Source: Prescottella soli
Lineage (GTDB): Bacteria > Actinomycetota > Actinomycetes > Mycobacteriales > Mycobacteriaceae
NCBI RefSeq assembly: GCF_040024445.1
Contig: NZ_CP157276.1
Coordinates: forward strand, 3,658,001 to 3,722,000
Direction: 5' to 3'
Length of the DNA: 64,000 nucleotides
The first letter of the stretch is position 1. The number at the start of each line of letters is the position of its first letter. A program made the translations under genes and the position numbers. This document shows positions 62,598-64,000 of the stretch, in pieces. The notes below the pieces were generated by a model. That model ran no database searches, was not told the origin of the DNA, and was given only the letters and a program-made list of their open reading frames with translations.

Positions 62598-63548
62598 TCA
62601 CGCGGTCAGGCTCGACTCCTCCGATGTCGACAGCGTCAGCACCGCTTTCCGGACCGCGGCGGTTTCGCCGGTGATCCGATCCTCGAGATCGCGCAGCCGG
62701 TGCGCCACACGGGACTCGGCCTCGTCGCCGACCAGGTCGACGCTCGCCACCAGATACATCTGGTGCGGCCCGAGGAACTCCATGCGCAGGTACGTGACCC
62801 GCTCGACCTCGTCGTACCCGAGGAGCTTCGCGATCGCCTGCGACCGCAGTTCCGAGGTTCCGGGCTCACCGACGAGGAAGCGGCGATTGCGGTCGAGCAG
62901 CACGAGCGCGATGACCCCGAGTAGGACGCCGACCGCGATGGAACCGATCGCATCGGGCACCGGTGACCCGGTGATCTGGTGGGCCAGCACCCCGGCGAAT
63001 GCGATGACCAGGCCGATCAGGGCCGCCGCGTCCTCGGCGAACACGGCCCGCACCGTCGGATCCGAGGTCAGCAGCGCGTGCTCGAGGACGTCGCGGTGGG
63101 CGGCGTTCGCCTCGCCGCGCAGCTGCTTGAAAGCCTGCCGGAACGAGATCGTCTCGAGGACGAACGCGATACCGAGCACCGTGTACGCGACACCGAAGTC
63201 GCCGGCGGGTTGCGCGTGCACCAGTTCCTGGATGCCGTGCGTGATCGAGACGCCCGCCCCGACCGCGAACAGGCCGAGTGCCGCGAACAGCGACCAGATG
63301 TACGCCTCGCGGCCGAACCCGAGCGGATGGTCGCGGTCGGGTGCCTTGCGGGCGCGGCGGTCGGCGACCAGCAGCAGGATCTCGTTGCCGGTGTCGGCCC
63401 ACGAGTGGGTGGCCTCGGCGACCATCGACGCCGACCCGGTGATCACCGCCGCCACCGACTTCGCAAGCGCGATCAGGGCATTCGCCACGAACGCCACGAC
63501 GACGGTGAGGGTGCTCTCGCCGCCGGTTTCCTCGGGGGACGTCGCCAT
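62598..63548 (-). CDS. Cation diffusion facilitator family transporter
   Basis: 316 aa. Six helices in the first 200 residues, with TM2 ASMVAEATHSWADTGNE (metal-site His/Asp) and TM5 AEDAAALIGLVIAF, then a cytosolic domain from about 210. DHPLGFGREAYIWS is the CDF loop signature. Exports Zn, Fe or Mn divalent ions. ATG at 63548. Probably co-transcribed with the APC gene 70 bp downstream. Confidence 0.87.
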   Translation of the reverse strand: MATSPEETGGESTLTVVVAFVANALIALAKSVAAVITGSASMVAEATHSWADTGNEILLLVADRRARKAPDRDHPLGFGREAYIWSLFAALGLFAVGAGVSITHGIQELVHAQPAGDFGVAYTVLGIAFVLETISFRQAFKQLRGEANAAHRDVLEHALLTSDPTVRAVFAEDAAALIGLVIAFAGVLAHQITGSPVPDAIGSIAVGVLLGVIALVLLDRNRRFLVGEPGTSELRSQAIAKLLGYDEVERVTYLRMEFLGPHQMYLVASVDLVGDEAESRVAHRLRDLEDRITGETAAVRKAVLTLSTSEESSLTA

Positions 63549-63610
63549 CGCCTCAGGCTAGGCGTGGGCGCGTCGTACTGCGACCGAGAAACGGCGTCTT
63601 TACCATTTCT

Positions 63611-63639
63611 TTGACTAACGAGTGGTCGCTCGCGACAAT
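63611..63639 (+). promoter_or_regulatory. Sigma-70-type promoter of the last gene
   Basis: TTGACT (63611-63616), a 17-bp spacer and GACAAT (63634-63639), 45 bp before the start codon. A good housekeeping promoter match. Confidence 0.62.
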
Positions 63640-63684
63640 TCGTGCGGGAAGTCGGCGCGTTACCGTACGGAGGAGCCTGAACCG

Positions 63685-64000
63685 ATGAGTCGCCCCGCAA
63701 CGAAGAGCTTGGCCGAACTCCGCACCGCGCTGGCGAACGAGGACTGGAACTCCGCGGCGGCGGTTCTCGAGGACAGCTGGGCGTTCCTGGTCGGGAATCA
63801 CATCGACAAGGTGCGCGACGCACTGGTCGCCTTCCCGGAGTCGGTGATCGAAGCGAAGCCGGTGCTCAGAGCCGGTCGTGAGTTGATCGTCGGGTGGGGC
63901 GCCAGTGCTCGGTTTCCCGGCCCGCTGCCGGCCAGGGTCGACGAACTGATGGATCTGGGCGGTTCGGCGAGGGCCGCCGACGTACTCGTCATCGGCACGG
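63685..64000 (+). CDS. Unidentified protein, 5' part only
   Basis: First 105 codons of a gene running beyond the window. ATG at 63685 with GGAGGAG upstream and a clear promoter. The residues form amphipathic helices (LAELRTALANEDWNSAAAVL), TPR-like, with EDSWAFLVGNHIDKVRDAL; this resembles the helical N-terminal part of large LuxR-type regulators, but no DNA-binding domain is in view. Confidence 0.55.
   Translation, partial: MSRPATKSLAELRTALANEDWNSAAAVLEDSWAFLVGNHIDKVRDALVAFPESVIEAKPVLRAGRELIVGWGASARFPGPLPARVDELMDLGGSARAADVLVIGT

Overview
This 64 kb window is chromosomal DNA of a high-GC, mycolic-acid-containing actinobacterium, most likely Rhodococcus or the closely related Prescottella. 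The strongest evidence is the block 42.6-53.6 kb: an MmpL3-type transporter, an NYN-domain protein, trmB, two GTPase-like proteins and GTP-dependent PEP carboxykinase. As far as I recall, the same order surrounds mmpL3 in Mycobacterium tuberculosis. GTG and TTG starts, ATGA/GTGA stop-start overlaps and a phenylacetate (paa) cluster with its own TetR regulator fit the same group.

Layout. 0-4.3 kb: a partial M48 peptidase, then an operon of acyl-CoA dehydrogenase, APH-type kinase and SDR that resembles 4-hydroxyacyl-CoA processing sets, then a histidine phosphatase. 4.3-10.4 kb: a probable acquired segment bounded by imperfect direct repeats of the phosphatase 3' end. It holds two nearly identical lyases of the histidine ammonia-lyase fold, both lacking the Ala-Ser-Gly triad that forms the MIO cofactor, and an MFS transporter. 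10.4-11.9 kb: a damaged MFS/TetR pair. 11.9-16.7 kb: peptide transporter, small membrane proteins and a Tat-exported phospholipase C. 16.9-24.1 kb: two paralogous modules, each with a LysR regulator, a cupin dioxygenase and an oxidoreductase, around an XRE-cupin regulator and a drug-type MFS pump.

24.3-35.6 kb: the paa cluster. PaaR (TetR), PaaK, the epoxidase PaaABCDE, PaaFHG, PaaZ and PaaI convert phenylacetate through its CoA thioester, ring epoxidation and ring opening to beta-oxidation products. Four copies of one 14-bp palindrome, ACCGAACNTTCGGT-like, lie in front of paaR, paaA, paaF and paaZ and define the PaaR regulon. No paaJ thiolase is present.

35.7-42.6 kb: YceI protein, a secreted protein, leuA with a leaderless attenuator peptide and a GntR regulator whose operator covers the leuA -35 box, a flippase-like membrane protein and a membrane adenylate cyclase. 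42.6-55.3 kb: the MmpL3 block, pckG, and cysK-cysE for cysteine synthesis. 55.5-64 kb: nitronate monooxygenase, TetR/SDR pair, a second secreted protein, a MarR-GNAT-AhpD operon with two identical-arm operators, an APC permease, a cation efflux protein and the start of a gene running off the end.

I saw no tRNA, rRNA, CRISPR array or intact insertion sequence. Coordinates and motifs were read by eye; no database search was run.
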